Shown one piece after another: positions 13,161-25,569 of a stretch of DNA of 64,000 nucleotides. The stretch's first letter is position 1; each line of letters opens with the position of its first letter. The position numbers and the translations under genes are program-made. Source of the DNA: Prorocentrum cordatum (lineage: Eukaryota > Sar > Dinophyceae > Prorocentrales > Prorocentraceae); NCBI GenBank assembly GCA_963575745.1, contig CAUYUJ010000197.1:1-64000 (forward strand), read 5' to 3'. A model generated the notes under the pieces. That model searched no databases, was not told the origin of the DNA, and saw only the letters and a program-made list of their open reading frames with translations.

Positions 13161-14080
13161 GGAGGAGGCAGGAGGAGAGAGGAGGAGAGGAGCCCGCGAC
13201 CACAGTGCTTCACTCAAAACGAAAACCCAACACAGTAATACTGCTCGAGGACTTGGGAGACATAATGGGTCCGCGCTCCCGAGGCCACGGCCCCCCTGTC
13301 AAACCTATGGGCTCGCGCCCCCGAGTTTCCCAGACGGCCGAGGCAGGCAACCAGTGCCGCCTGGATGGCCCAAGATGCCTCCAGCACGGCCAAGGATTGC
13401 CAAAAGGTGGTCCATGATGGCCCCACGACGGCGGAAGAGGCCCTCACGACGGCATAAGAGGGCCACAAGATGACCACCAGTAGATCCGAAGAAGCCGAAC
13501 TCACAGAGTTCCGAAGATGATTGGACGAATCGGGCGATTCATAGCTCCGGGATTCCTGCAGCTCCAGACGGCCCTGGACGCCGCCAAAAGGGCCCCAAGG
13601 CGACCCCAGAGCACCCCCAAACGGCACGACAATCCTCGACGACGGCCTCAGTAAAGCCCAAGAGGAGCCATCGACTGCCCAGGACACCCCAAGAGCGCAA
13701 CCGTTACACGAGTGAAGGCGGTTCGTTTTCAAGCGGGGCGATCGTCAAACGTCCTGCTCAAACGAAGACCATACAGGCTCCGGAAGAAATTTGCGAAAAA
13801 CCATCCCTCTGCCGTCTATGTCTTAGGTTACGCCGCCACGCGGGACTAGAATGTCCGAATGTGCGGGCAAGGATTTCTGCGAGACCGGCAGACATCGAAG
13901 CCACCTGGGAGGGGCCTTGCCAGGCAGTCACAAACTGGCATCCACGCATGTAACTCCCGCACGATGTATGCGGCAGTGTCCTTATTGCCCACTTGCGTTG
14001 GCTTGAACGCCGCTGTAGGCCATTCTGATTGAGGCACCCGGCCTCCCACACCATTTGCGCGCGCCGCCACCGAACGCACT
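13161..14080. other. Intergenic sequence with degenerate repeats
   Basis: After the 101-bp array, GGCCCCAAGATG-type words similar to the 10.7-11.3 kb minisatellite appear at 13360-13650. The remainder is complex. The minus strand at 13846-14079 has a 77-codon frame upstream of the mobile-element region, but I cannot identify it. Confidence 0.45.
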
Positions 14081-14311
14081 GCCGGCCAGGACGGTTTGCC
14101 GCAAGCCCTTTGGGCGCCGCGAGGCGCAGACTATCCAGCAGATGCGCAAGGTGCTCGCCATGAAAATCACGCAGCCAGGTGCGCCGAGAGCGCCAAACGC
14201 GCCGGGCGCGTCGCAGTCCAATGGTGCCTTATGTTTCACGCATCGCTCATATCGCTCGCCCCATCGGACCCAATGTTTCCACGTTTCGCTCGCATCTCGC
14301 AGAGAAGTCGC

Positions 14312-14835
14312 GTCGAGGCCGGGCCCGCGCTTACGCAGGGCACAACGGTCGACTGCGGGGCGAGCGCGAGCCGGCGTCGGGGAGTCGAGCAACCTCGCCG
14401 ACGCCTCCCCCGCGCCAGGCGCTGGGCCAGCCCAGCCTCGACGCACCCAGGAGCCACCGCGACGCAACTGTGATCGCGCAGCAGGGTCGGGCGGGCGGGG
14501 GAAAAACGCATCCCGTCAGCGGGGCGGCCAGGCGGGAGGCGAATCGTGACCACCTGCGACGAGAACGCGCTCGCGGGCGCGCAGGGCGGGGGTTCGCCCC
14601 AGCTGAATATAGCCGCCCCGCAGCATTGGAGACAAGCAAGAATAATAACCATAAACGGGCCTCGGCGCCCCGCCGCGACTCCCCCCGCGCTCAAGAGCTG
14701 CCCGTAGCGCCCATAGGAAGTCGAGTCGAGGCTGGGCCCGCGCTTACGCAGGGCACAACCGTCGACTGGCGCAGGCCCAGGCCAGGCGGCGGGGCGAGCG
14801 CGAGTCGGCGTCGCGGAGCCGAGCAACCGCGCCGA
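14312..14835 (+). repeat. Direct repeat pair inside the mobile-element region
   Basis: About 90 bp starting GTCGAGGCCGGGCCCGCGCTT at 14312 recur at 14728 with few differences. Shared words are GCAGGGCACAAC, GTCGACTG and GCGAGCGCGAG. The second copy has a short insertion. A further shared block starting CAAGCAAGAATAATA (14633-14715) recurs at 16553-16637. Confidence 0.6.
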
Positions 14836-15016
14836 TGTCTCACAACGCATGCTCGGCGGACCGACGCCCGCGCGTTTTCCCAGCAGACCGCAGATGCCTG
14901 GTCTGCTTGACTCACGGCCTGGGCGGCCCCTGCACCGCCTCCGCGGCAGAGTCGGCGCGCCCTGCGCAACACGCGCCGCCGCCGAGCCCCGACCCCGATG
15001 CCTGCAGGGCGGCGCC

Positions 15017-16201
15017 TCAATCGGAGCGCGCGATCTCGGCTTCTGCCGCCAGCACCATGGCTCGCGTCGTTGCGGCCGGGTATCTGCGCACCGCGACGAG
15101 CCGCGCCATCGCGACCCCGGGCAGCACGGCCGCGCCCCCTATCCGGATGTGGCGCCCGAGCGCAGCCAGAGATCTCCCCCCCCCTTCGAAGAGCAGCGCA
15201 GCTGGCCCCCCGGCGCGGAGCGCCTGCGCGCGAGAGAGTCGAACCGCGCGCGAGCCCGGGGCAAGCCGGGGGGGGGGGCCGGCCGCGCCAAAAGAAATGC
15301 GCCCCCCACTCCATTGCACGACGGAGCCCGAGGTGGGCAGCGGCGAGCTTGACGCAAGCCAGCCCGTCCACGCAATTGACGCCCAGCAGGAGCTGCTCGA
15401 CTGGCCGGATCGAACGCCGAATGATGCAAGCCGCGCGCAGCCGTTTGCCCTGGAGCTGGCATACGCATACCCTCCAGACCTCGCGACGCGGCATTCCTGG
15501 GGCGAGTTCCGCCGCGCGCGCGCGCACGGCCCGCCAGGTCGGGAGCCGCTCTTCCCTTTTGCTGGCGGAACTGCACCTGCACCTGGTGTTTTCCTTCGTC
15601 CACGCGCAGCGAGATGTCACTATTTCCCGGCGCATGTAATCCCACAACTTCGGAGCCGAAGCGCAAGCATAACTGCCTTCATATGACGAATTGGCCATAT
15701 CGCCTCGCCCGATCTGCCAACCGTCAGGCCCGCTGGCCGGCACGCGTAGCAGGCCGCCTAGTTTGTCGAGCGCGCAACCGCGCCTCGCGCAGCCAATCCG
15801 ACATCGCGCGAATGTCCTCAGCCGCGGCGCGCGCACGAAGGTGCCGTGGAACACACGGGTGGCGCGCGCAGTGGCCGCACCTTCCGGGCACCGAATATCA
15901 AGGTCCGCGCATCCGCCAAGGACCCTGTGTCTGCGCGGAGCAGATGCAGGACCAAACGCATGCCCTGCAAATAATGTGACATGGTCCCCGGACGGCGACA
16001 GAGCGCCACCATCATGTCCCGCGCGATGGCGCGCGGCGGCCAGGGCGGGGTGCCCACCGCGTCGCACGCCTGGCCGTACAACTCCACCGCCGGTGTATAG
16101 CGGTACGCCGAGAGCTTCCACGCGTGGAACTCCCGCCACAATGCGGCCACCTCGATGCGGCGCATGCATGCCAGTCCTGCTCCCGACACCCGTACAGTCA
16201 T
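15017..16201 (-). pseudogene. Decayed tyrosine recombinase (Crypton/DIRS-like)
   Basis: Three minus-strand frames, used in turn, resemble a ~395-residue tyrosine recombinase. From 16201 to about 15818, the N-terminal frame looks like a SAM-like core-binding domain (an aromatic-rich helix around FHAWKLSAYRY, then PGTMSHYLQGMRLVLHLL). In another frame, LRFGSEVVGL at 15666-15637 matches the box I R..SE pattern and is followed by a Lys-containing beta region. In a third frame, RHIRIGGAA at about 15154-15128 matches the box II H..RiGgA pattern, but the canonical His is replaced. The frame ends in a stop at 15017. The reading frame shifts at least twice, internal stops lie upstream of box I, and no clear catalytic Tyr remains, so it is dead. 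An autonomous element would be a Crypton or a DIRS-type retroelement, but no reverse transcriptase is visible. Confidence 0.45.
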
Positions 16202-16212
16202 CGGCCTGACCT

Positions 16213-16364
16213 AAGGAACGATAAATAAGGAACGAAGCCCCTTTCTTATCCCAAGGAATAACGCATAAGGAACGATAAATAATACATAACGCATAAGGAA
16301 CTGTAAATAACGCACCAAAAATCTAAGGAACGACCGAGCCCCTTTTGAAAGGTAAGTGTTCCTT
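16213..16364 (+). mobile_element. Fold-back element family C, diverged copy
   Basis: AT-rich 150-bp stretch starting AAGGAACGATAAATAAGGAAC and ending GTGTTCCTTATT. It contains several internal TAAGGAAC words. It shares termini and GAGCCCCTTTT-type words with 1748-1888 and 52804-52944. It lies just upstream of the start of the recombinase pseudogene. Confidence 0.5.
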
Positions 16365-17115
16365 ATTCAAACCGCTCGCTGTAATTATTCGGCGCGCCGA
16401 CGGGGCGTTCCTGGCACCCGCCGCGCGCGGGTGGCCGACCTCGCGCGCACTTCCAGCGGGACGCCGCCCTCGCTTACGAATCTCGCGGGCGGGGCCTGGA
16501 GCTTCGACAGAAGGCGGACTGCTTCTGCCAGCATCGGTGGCGCTGGAGTGGAGACAAGCAAGAAGAATAGCCATCAACGGGCCTCGGTGCCGCCGCGCCG
16601 CGACTTCCCCCCGCGCTCAAGAGCTGCTCAGAGCGCCCACTGAAAGAAAGAGATTCAATGATACGACTGATTTCTCTTTCCGCGAGCCACACGAGCGACG
16701 CGTACAACCTAGGGTCCGATGGGACGAGCGATACAAGCGATACGTGAAAAATGCGGTGGGGCACGACAAGGGCCGCCCCAGAAGGACCAGCGCTGGCTGC
16801 ACACGAGAATCCGCAGCCGCCGCGGCCCCGCCAGCCCTGGAGCCCGATTGACGAAGCCCAGCCCCAACTGGCCTGCGGAGCGCCCGCGGCATGTCCCTCG
16901 CCGCAGCCACCCAGCGCCGTCGATTGCGGGCCAAGCAGAAGTACCCGGAGCGGGTCTACCTGGAGGCCTAGCCCGAGGTACGCCCACAGGCCTCGGAAGA
17001 AATTCGTGAACATCCATGCCGCATTCATCTGCCAATGCATCCCCCCCATGATCAATGTTGGCGGTGGGTTGAACGAGCTGCACTTCGACCGCAGTCTTCC
17101 CCGCGCGTGCCAACT

Positions 17116-18756
17116 CTGAGTTTTGGGGAGCGGGGGAGTGTCCACTATTTTTCCTAATGCCGTATCACTCAGTGTAGCTAGAAGAATGCAGGGCAGCTCA
17201 GCTCAAAACGGATACGTAGTGGAAAGGAATGCCTGCAGTGATTTGGTAGAAGGGAGGGGCTTGGGAGGGTGTAGTAGAGCAAGCTTGATGCATCCTGGGT
17301 TCACTGTCGTCCTCCTCCTCCGCGTCCAGCATCCTCATCCGCACTCCCCGCCCCCCCTTCCTCCCCCTCCAACCCTCAAAGAAACGAAACGGACAACTCC
17401 GTGGCTCGCGCCCCACGATGCGCGACGCGCGGTGATCCTGCTGCCACTCGAGGACCGCCCTGGACAAGAGCGCCTCTCCAGCCCAGGCCGCGGCGCGAGG
17501 CGCAGCTGCCCTCGCGCCACCGCGGGCGGCTCAGCCCTCCGAGCGATGGCCACGCAGCATCGGGCCTCACCAGTGGGAGACCTCGTCGAGCTGCCGCCCG
17601 CGCGCTGGGCCGGGCGTGCCTCCTCTCGTGGGCGCCGCGGCCTGGCAAAGCCCCCCTGAATCAGAATCCAGAAAGCAACAACTTTGAGGAATGCCGCAGA
17701 AACCTCGCGAAATAATCCGGACAGAGTCTAAATACCTCCGAGGACCTTTGAGAATCCCCAAGGAACCTACAAACATCTACACCTTCGTTATCCTCCTCGT
17801 CCTCCTCCCGACAGCCGTTTGGCGCCTCCTCGTCGCAGACCATGAAGAAGCTCCTCGCGCGGGAGGCACGATTCGGCGCACAGGTTCGCGCACATCCCTG
17901 CCTGCCTCTGCAGCGCCTCTTCCTATTATCTGACTTCCCCCCTCTGTCCTCCTCCTCGTGCTCCGCATCCTCGTTGTCGTCGTCCTCCGTATCATCATTA
18001 TCATCATCGTCGTTATCGACATGTTGTTCCTTTTTCCGTTCTCCATCCTGGTGCATCCCCCTCCTCATTTACATTCTCCTCCTCCATCTCCTCTCATCCA
18101 AAATATCGTCCTCCGGCTCCGCCCCCGCATCCTACAATACGGATCAACAATAGCCCACCCCCTTTTCCGAAAACAATGAATCCGCGATCCCGCGGCACCG
18201 ACCCGTGCGAAAAGGCAATGGATCTGCGCGCCCGAAGCCAAAATACCCCAGCAAAGCATCCTAACAGCAGCAAAGGTGCTGATCATGATGAAATGGCGAC
18301 GATAAAAGTCTCAGGCCACGAAGCGTCTGCGCTGCTAGATCAGGATGAGGTCTCGGGCGAAACGACCTCTGTGATCATGAGCTCAAACGAGGTCTTCCAG
18401 AGACTCGACTCTCTCACCCTCCTCCTCCATCCTTCGGGCCGGGCGAAAGGGTGGGATAGCAAAGGGGGGGGCCCGGCGCCGCAGGCGGCTTTGTATCGAG
18501 GAGTGGGCCCCTCGGTGGATCCGAAACCAGCTGCATGCAGCAGATTTCGTAACCCCCCTTTCCCAATCCCCCCCCTTTCGTCCGGCCCGAGCCCTCCTCG
18601 TCCCCCATCCTCACCTCTTCTCCCTCCTCCTCCTCCTCCTCCTCCAGCTCCTCCTCCTCCTCCTCCTCCCCTTCCTCCTCCTCCTCCTCCTCCTCCTCCT
18701 CCTCCTCCTCTTCCTCATCCTCCTCCAGCTCATCCTCCCCCAAGAGGCAGCGACAG
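17116..18756. other. Intergenic sequence with (CCT)n at 18590-18735
   Basis: Mixed GC-rich sequence. A (CCT)n tract directly precedes the first candidate exon of the next gene, as expected for a polypyrimidine tract before an acceptor. A plus-strand frame from 18176 begins plausibly (MNPRSRG) but enters the repeat without a clear domain. Confidence 0.45.
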
Positions 18757-19702
18757 GCTCCGTCCTCCTCGCGGTGGCCACGCAGAAGCACTTCTTCAGC
18801 GACAGCTCGTTCTCCGCGCTGTATGCTCTCTGCACGGTCCTGCGACGAAGACGCGACGAGCTGGGGGCGGGCGACGCGATCAGACAGAGGTGCGTGTGTG
18901 TATGTGTATGGATGGGTGGGGGCAAAGAGAGCGCACCTGCGCAGGATCCCACCGAAAGAAGCGACACAAAGAGAAGGGGGAGGCGGGGAGAGGGGAATCA
19001 GGGGGAGGGGGGGGGGAAGGGACTGGCAGGAGAAGTGGACTGGGAGAAAGGGGAAGAAGAGGAGGGGAGGGTGAGGAGCCGGGAGAAGGGAACTGGGAGG
19101 AGGGAACCAGAAGGGAGTGGCCGGGAGGAAGGCGGAGGCGGGAGGAGGGAGAAGGGAGGAAGGAGGACCGCGAGAGGAGGGAGAGGCAAGGGCGGAGTAG
19201 AGAGGAAGCGCGCGGAGGAGGGTGATGGAACATGTAAGGAGGGGAGAAGGAAGGACGAGAAGAGGAGAGGAGGGTGACCGACAGGGGACGGGTGCAGCCA
19301 TTTGGCGCCCCGCCTCACGCTACCACTGGCAGCGCCCCGCCCGCCTTCGAGGCTCGGCCCTCACTGGGAGGCACGGGGGTGGAGGAAGCCGAGGGTGGAG
19401 GAGGGCAGGAGGGGAGGGAGGAGGACAGGAGGAGAGGCGAAGATGGGCACTTGGAGAACTGGATCCACAAGCCATCCCTGGGCACGCACGGAGTCCTGCA
19501 ATAGGAGCAGGAGGGCGAGGGGGAGGAGGCGGAAGGAAGGAAGGAGGGACTAGAAAAGGAGGGAGGAGGGACGGAAGGAGGAGGCATAAAGGAGGAGGGA
19601 GGAGAAGGAGGAACGGAGGAGGACGGAGGAGGCAAAAGGGTCAATGCAACCCTGGCCCTGCGAAATGCTGCAAGATCTGGAGCTCTGGCTGACCCCCGTT
19701 TG
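18757..19702 (+). CDS. Two candidate exons of an unknown spliced gene
   Basis: Exon 18757-18889 follows a pyrimidine-rich stretch and an AG|G acceptor, and ends AG|GTGCGT. It reads in phase through VATQKHFFSDSSFSALYALC and RRRRDELGAGDAIRQ. The next candidate exon begins at 19639 after AAAAG|G in the matching phase and reads VNATLALRNAARSGALADP, with a possible GT donor near 19702. The 749-bp intron is largely (GGA)-rich. Evidence for coding is the use of a single frame, low repeat content, matching splice phase and AG|G acceptors as in the other genes here. No start codon, stop or domain was found, so the gene is partial and its function unknown. Confidence 0.35.
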
Positions 19703-20429
19703 CACTGACCCCCGTCTAAAGGCTCCGATCGCGGCAGACACGGAAGCTTCCGGGCTCGCGGGATCACCCCTTCTCGGGCACGCGGGACTCCCCTTCCTCC
19801 TCGGGAGGACGAGGACAAGAAGAAGGGAAGGAGGAGGGAAGAGCGGGATAAGCAGAATAGAGAGAAGGGGGGAGGAGGAGGAGGACAAGGAGAAGGAGCT
19901 CTCCTCCTCCTCCCCCTTCTCTGGTCTCTCCGCCCTCCCACTCCTACTTCCTCCTTTCTTTTCCTCCTCCTCCTCTTCTTGAGGAGGGAGGGGAAGAGGA
20001 AGTAGGACGAGGAAGGGCGGAGGAGGGTTGGCATGGTCGTCGCGCCAAGAAACCAAAACAAACTCCCGATTGCTCCAACTAGCGCGCGAATAGAGTCCGA
20101 CAGACCCCCACCTACCAGACACGGCGTGTCTGACACGCTCAAGAGAAAGGCTACGACACCTCTAAACAAGGCCCCAAACAGACCACACACTGGCCCGAGA
20201 CAGCGGAGACCACACAAACAGGCCACCTCAACACCCGCGCTTCTCCCAGCAACGCCCACAGACCAAAAACGGCCCCCCGAAACATTCCCCTCGACACCTG
20301 CGCAACGCCCGTCCGCGCACACACATCACCTCCAAGAACCAGCCGCCACACAACAGCGCAACGGTGGCAACGAACACGCCGGCAAACACCAGCGAAGGGA
20401 CAGTATGGGCCAGCGGCAGGAGCGAAGCG
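19703..20429. other. Intergenic sequence, purine- and pyrimidine-rich patches
   Basis: GGA-rich and CCT-rich patches, including a TCCTCCTCCTCTTCTTGAGGAGG palindromic junction near 19965-19990. The rest, to 20429, is complex sequence with no supported gene. Confidence 0.5.
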
Positions 20430-21900
20430 AGTAAGTTCAGAGGGCCCCCTGCGGGCCCTCGCCGTGTCGAGCTTCGAAAGAAGATAATGAGATGGAGGGT
20501 GGTGGAGGAAAGTGAGAAGCATGCACAAACGCATGCTTAGAGGGGCTTCGCGCAGTCCGCCACTCGATTCCCCAGGACACGTGAAAAAACACAAGTGATC
20601 GGCGCCCACAGAGCCACGAAAGCCTCAATTCAGCACACCACTGACGCATTTCCTGCATCCCCAAGCCTCTGAGACACGGAAAGCCGAAGGGATTTGGAGA
20701 ACGATCCTCCTAGGAGCCGTACCCCGAACACCCTCTGATTGCAACATCTGCGTGTGTCTTCCCCTCTGGGGGGCCCGCCGGGACTCCCGCTCTGCGAACT
20801 CAACTCGGCGGGCCCCCTGCGGGCCCTCGCCATGCTGAGCTTCCCGAAAGGATGATGAGATGATGGTGATGACACGCCTGAGGATGAAACAGCATATGCA
20901 AGGCATGCAAAGAGGGGCTTGCGCGCATTCTGACGGCCCATCATCCTGGGACGCGTAAACAGATTCGTGAAACGTGCGCCGATGGTATCGGATGGCTGGT
21001 TCGCTCGGGACATCACTGACACATCCGATTCGGACGGGACTCTGAATCTCAAGAACTGCAGTTTCGCTGAGGACAGGTGGACAACTCGGCCTCGAGGCGC
21101 CTGGGAGACGTAAACAAACATACGACTGGATGTCACGAACATGTTGATGGGAACCTCAGTTTGGCACACCTCTCACGCACTGCGTGAATGTTGGGCGCTC
21201 GGCTGGCCCCTGAGACGGCTCCCTGGAGCCTCAATTCGGCACAGCCCTCACGCACGTCGAGCCCCATGGGCCCCAAAAGATCCCCAGATGGCATCGAATC
21301 CCGCCTACTCCCCCAAGGGGCGCAAGTACACCCCCAAGAAACATTGGAACAGTGGGCACCGAGCCTCGTCGAGGCATTTCCCCATGATTGCAAAATCTGC
21401 GCGCAAGCTTCCCCCTGGGGACCCGCCGTGCCTCCCGCTCTGCGGGCTCCTTCGGCGCCCCCCCCTGCGGACCCTGGCCGCGTTGTAACGGCCAAGGGTA
21501 GATGACGAGATGATGCTGAAACGGGCGATGGTTAAATCGGGATGCGTAAGGCATGCTACGAGAGGCTTCGCGCCTTTCACTGGCCTCAAAATGCCAGATG
21601 TCATACCTTCCTCTGGGGACACGTAGAAGTGCTGGCGAAACGTGTTCTCAGCGCCAGGCCCACGCGCGTGAAACGCGAGTGAGATGCGCACTCAGGGCTG
21701 CTAAAACTTCGTTTCTGAGTACCACTCACGCATGTTCTTTCGCAGATGTGTCTGGGAAGCGTAGAATTACGAGTAGTCATGTCCCTCACAGCTACGACAC
21801 AGCCATTTCGGCTGACCCCTAACGCATGTCCTGGTCCACACTCTACTGGGGCACGTGCACATACAAGCGATCTGCGCTGCGAGGGCCACGAAGGCTCAGT
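20430..21900. repeat. Diverged long-unit repeats
   Basis: Complex repeats carrying GGGCCCCCTGCGGGCCCTCGCC followed by a TGAGCTTC-like word (20446 and 20810, 363 bp apart; a looser copy near 21455). GATGAGATG, AAGCATGCACAAACG and a TCAATTCGGCACACCCCTCACGCA-like word recur as well. The same family returns at 23600-24240, for example ACACAAGTGATCGGCGCCCAC at 20593 and 24137. No coding evidence. Confidence 0.7.
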
Positions 21901-22059
21901 TCGACGCACCGCTCACGCATGATCTGCCCTACACTGCGCTCTCAAGCGCCTGGGACATGCAAAAGAGAAGAAAACTACCCGGGCGAAGGACACAACCATG
22001 TACAATTGTGAGTACCGCCGTTGTGGGTATACACGGAGTGTGTGAGGGGTGTGCCGAAA

Positions 22060-23470
<1,411 letters not shown>

Positions 23471-23599
23471 TGTGAGGGGTGTGGGGGGGGAAGACGCATG
23501 TGGACGTGTGGACGGGAGGGCAGCGGGGGGAGTGTGGACGCGGGGCGGTGCTCTCTTCAAATCGAAGACCCAACAACGCAGGATGGACGGGAATAATTG

Positions 23600-24240
23600 A
23601 CGTGTGGTCTCAAGGCTCCTGGGCGACGTAAGAATCAAAGTCAATTGCCCTTTCCATGTTGATGGGAACCTCAATTCGGCACACCCCTCACACACTTCGT
23701 GAATGTTAGGCGTTCAGCTGGCCCCCGAGACGACTCCGTGAAGCTTCACGTTCGGCACACCCCTCACGCACGTCGTGCCCCATGGACCCCCACACGCCCT
23801 CGGCTGGCCTCCAGGCTCGCCGAACCTCCCTAGGGGCGCAAATACGCCCCCAAGAAACATTGCAACGATTGGCACCGACCCCCGTCGAGGCAACATCCCG
23901 AACACCCACTGGTTGCACAAAATTTGCGAGCAAGCTTCCCCCGGGGGGCCCGCCATGACTCCCGCCCTGCAGGCTTTACTCGGCGGGCCCCCCTTGCGGG
24001 CCCTCTCGCCGTGCTGAGCTTCGAGACAAGATGATGAGCTGGAGGGTGATGGAGGAAAGTGAGAAGCATGCACAAACGAATGCCAAGAGGGCCGTCACGC
24101 ATTCCGCCCCTCGATTCTCCCGGGGCACGCAAAAACACAAGTGATCGGCGCCCACAGGGCCACGAAAGCCTCTATTCGGCACACCCATCACGCATTTCCT
24201 GCGTCACCTGGCCTCTGAGGCACGAAACACACGAGAAATT
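23600..24240. repeat. Second block of the 20.4-21.9 kb repeat family
   Basis: Repeats the 20.4-21.9 kb landmarks in the same order and orientation: a CACACCCCTCAC word, CGTTCAGCTGGCCCC, CAAGAAACATTG, GCAAGCTTCCCC, GGCGGGCCCCCC and the CACAAGTGATCGGCGCCCAC word. Together with the first block it brackets the 88-bp array. Confidence 0.7.
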
Positions 24241-24570
24241 CGGATTAACAATTCTCCCAAGAGCCTCTCGGGCCCCCCCGAGCTACCTGGGCGCCTTCTG
24301 GGAAGCTTGTTCGGTCGTTCCGGGGGCCCCCAGAGGGCCCCCGTGAACCTCTCCAGGAGCCAAAGCCTAAGTCGTGATGCTTTCTGCTCCCCTCTCGTTT
24401 CCTTCGTTCACAACTCCGCCGCACTCGACCCATCCTGGTCACTCTTTGGACCCCTCCAGGGGGCCCCCGGGCGCCTTTTCTGGGCCGAGCCCGACGGATG
24501 TTTAGGATTTTCAGGCCTCGCTCCAGCCGTCCTGGCGGCTAGTCGGGGCCCTCCTCGGCTTCCAAGAGAA

Positions 24571-24849
24571 GGTTCTCGGTAACTGCTGGCGCCTTCTTTG
24601 GCCGCCCCTCGCCTCTGTATGACCCAGTGCTGCTCAGGTGGTCAATGTCTCTCTATGTCGAGCCTCGCCAAGTCCGGTCGCGCGCGGGATTTACGCCTTC
24701 CCACATCTGCATCAAAGCGACCGCGTTCCCAAAACAGTGGGCGTCGGTGTCTGCCACCTGGGGGGCGTTCAATGGAAAGAACTCCCAACTCAACTCGGGT
24801 GTCGTCTACCAACTCGAAATCAGCCCTGAAACTGGCTGGGTGGCCTGAA
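24571..24849 (+). CDS. Candidate terminal exon, unknown protein
   Basis: A single plus-strand frame reads from an AG|G acceptor (agaag|GTTC) to a TGA at 24847-24849, giving about 92 codons of well-mixed composition. It includes LYDPVLLRWSMSLYVEP, GFTPSHICIKATAFPKQWAS and GVVYQLEISPETGWVA. Composition and codon choice look far more protein-like than the repeat shadows around it. I do not recognise the family. Upstream exons were not found; the frame is closed by a TAG near 24540. It could also be a pseudogene fragment. Confidence 0.4.
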
Positions 24850-25002
24850 AACGCCGACTCAGGACGACAAGAACTTTGAAACCCTAAATCGCGACGACCA
24901 TGCCAACGACCACATATCGTGAGAGCTAGCAGAGAAGGGAGGAGGAGCAGGAGGTAGCAGGAGGGAGGAATAGATAGACAAAAGAACTGCTTCAACGTAC
25001 TT

Positions 25003-25126
25003 TCGGAGGTCCACACGGATTTCCTGGACCTGCGCTGACCCCCTCCCTGGCGCGAGGAGCGCGCCAAAGGCGGCGCCGGAGGCGCCGGGGGGTCCCAGCG
25101 CCGATCCAAGAGATCCGCGCGGAGCT
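25003..25126. mobile_element. Fold-back element family B, copy 1
   Basis: A ~124-bp imperfect long inverted repeat. The left arm (ACACGGATTTCCTGGACCTG) pairs with the right arm (GCCGATCCAAGAGATCCGCG), and the centre GGCGCGAGGAGCGCGCC is itself palindromic. Related copies lie at 32908, 46693 and 53106. Outside the arms it has no coding potential. MITE-like by structure. Confidence 0.65.
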
Positions 25127-25470
25127 CAGAGAAAACACGCCTGTGCCACTCGAACGAAGAGGGCCCTGCGACGGGATTTTCAAGGCGCAAAAGGAGACTT
25201 CTTGCTCCGGGGAGACTCCCGTGGCCGAGTGGCCACCGCATATCTCCTCGCCCTGGCCCCTCGAGGCGGGGCCGCCGGAGTGACGGGGGGGCAGTGACCA
25301 CAGGGGTCTCCTGCCGGCCCTGCCTCTCTTCCTCCTGACCCCTCCTCGGGCGGGCTCGCTGGTGGGCTCCGAGGCGGCGCAAAGACCTGAGATCCGACGC
25401 TGCAAAAAAGATGCTTACCAGCCTGGAACATGTCCCTATGCCTACGCTGGGCACCTCCTCATCACGATGC

Positions 25471-25517
25471 CAGTCTTAGGGATTCCCTTATTTTTTGAGG
25501 GCGAATCCCTAAGATTG
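25471..25517. repeat. 47-bp near-perfect inverted repeat
   Basis: CAGTCTTAGGGATTC is followed 17 bases later by GAATCCCTAAGATTG, a 15-bp stem with one mismatch plus inner CCCT/AGGG pairing. A third partial arm, CAATCTTAGGG, lies at 25540. It could be a hairpin-forming site or the end of a small element. Confidence 0.6.
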
Positions 25518-25569
25518 TCATCGCCTTTTGGCGCGCCAATCTTAGGGATAGGGATACGTTCGAGGCTGG

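Larger units (their letters stand above)
14081..17115 (-). mobile_element. Probable remnant of a tyrosine-recombinase mobile element
   Basis: Region around the decayed recombinase, bracketed by related sequence. A word near 14229-14283, read on the minus strand (GGTCCGATGGGGCGAGCGATA), reappears on the plus strand at 16711-16731 as GGTCCGATGGGACGAGCGATA, forming an inverted pair about 2.5 kb apart. Direct repeats (14633-14715 and 16553-16637) also flank the gene. On the minus strand at 17113-16985 there is a coding-looking stretch (VEVQLVQPTANIDHGGDALA) of unknown nature. The exact termini and target-site duplication were not found, so the boundaries are approximate. Confidence 0.4.
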
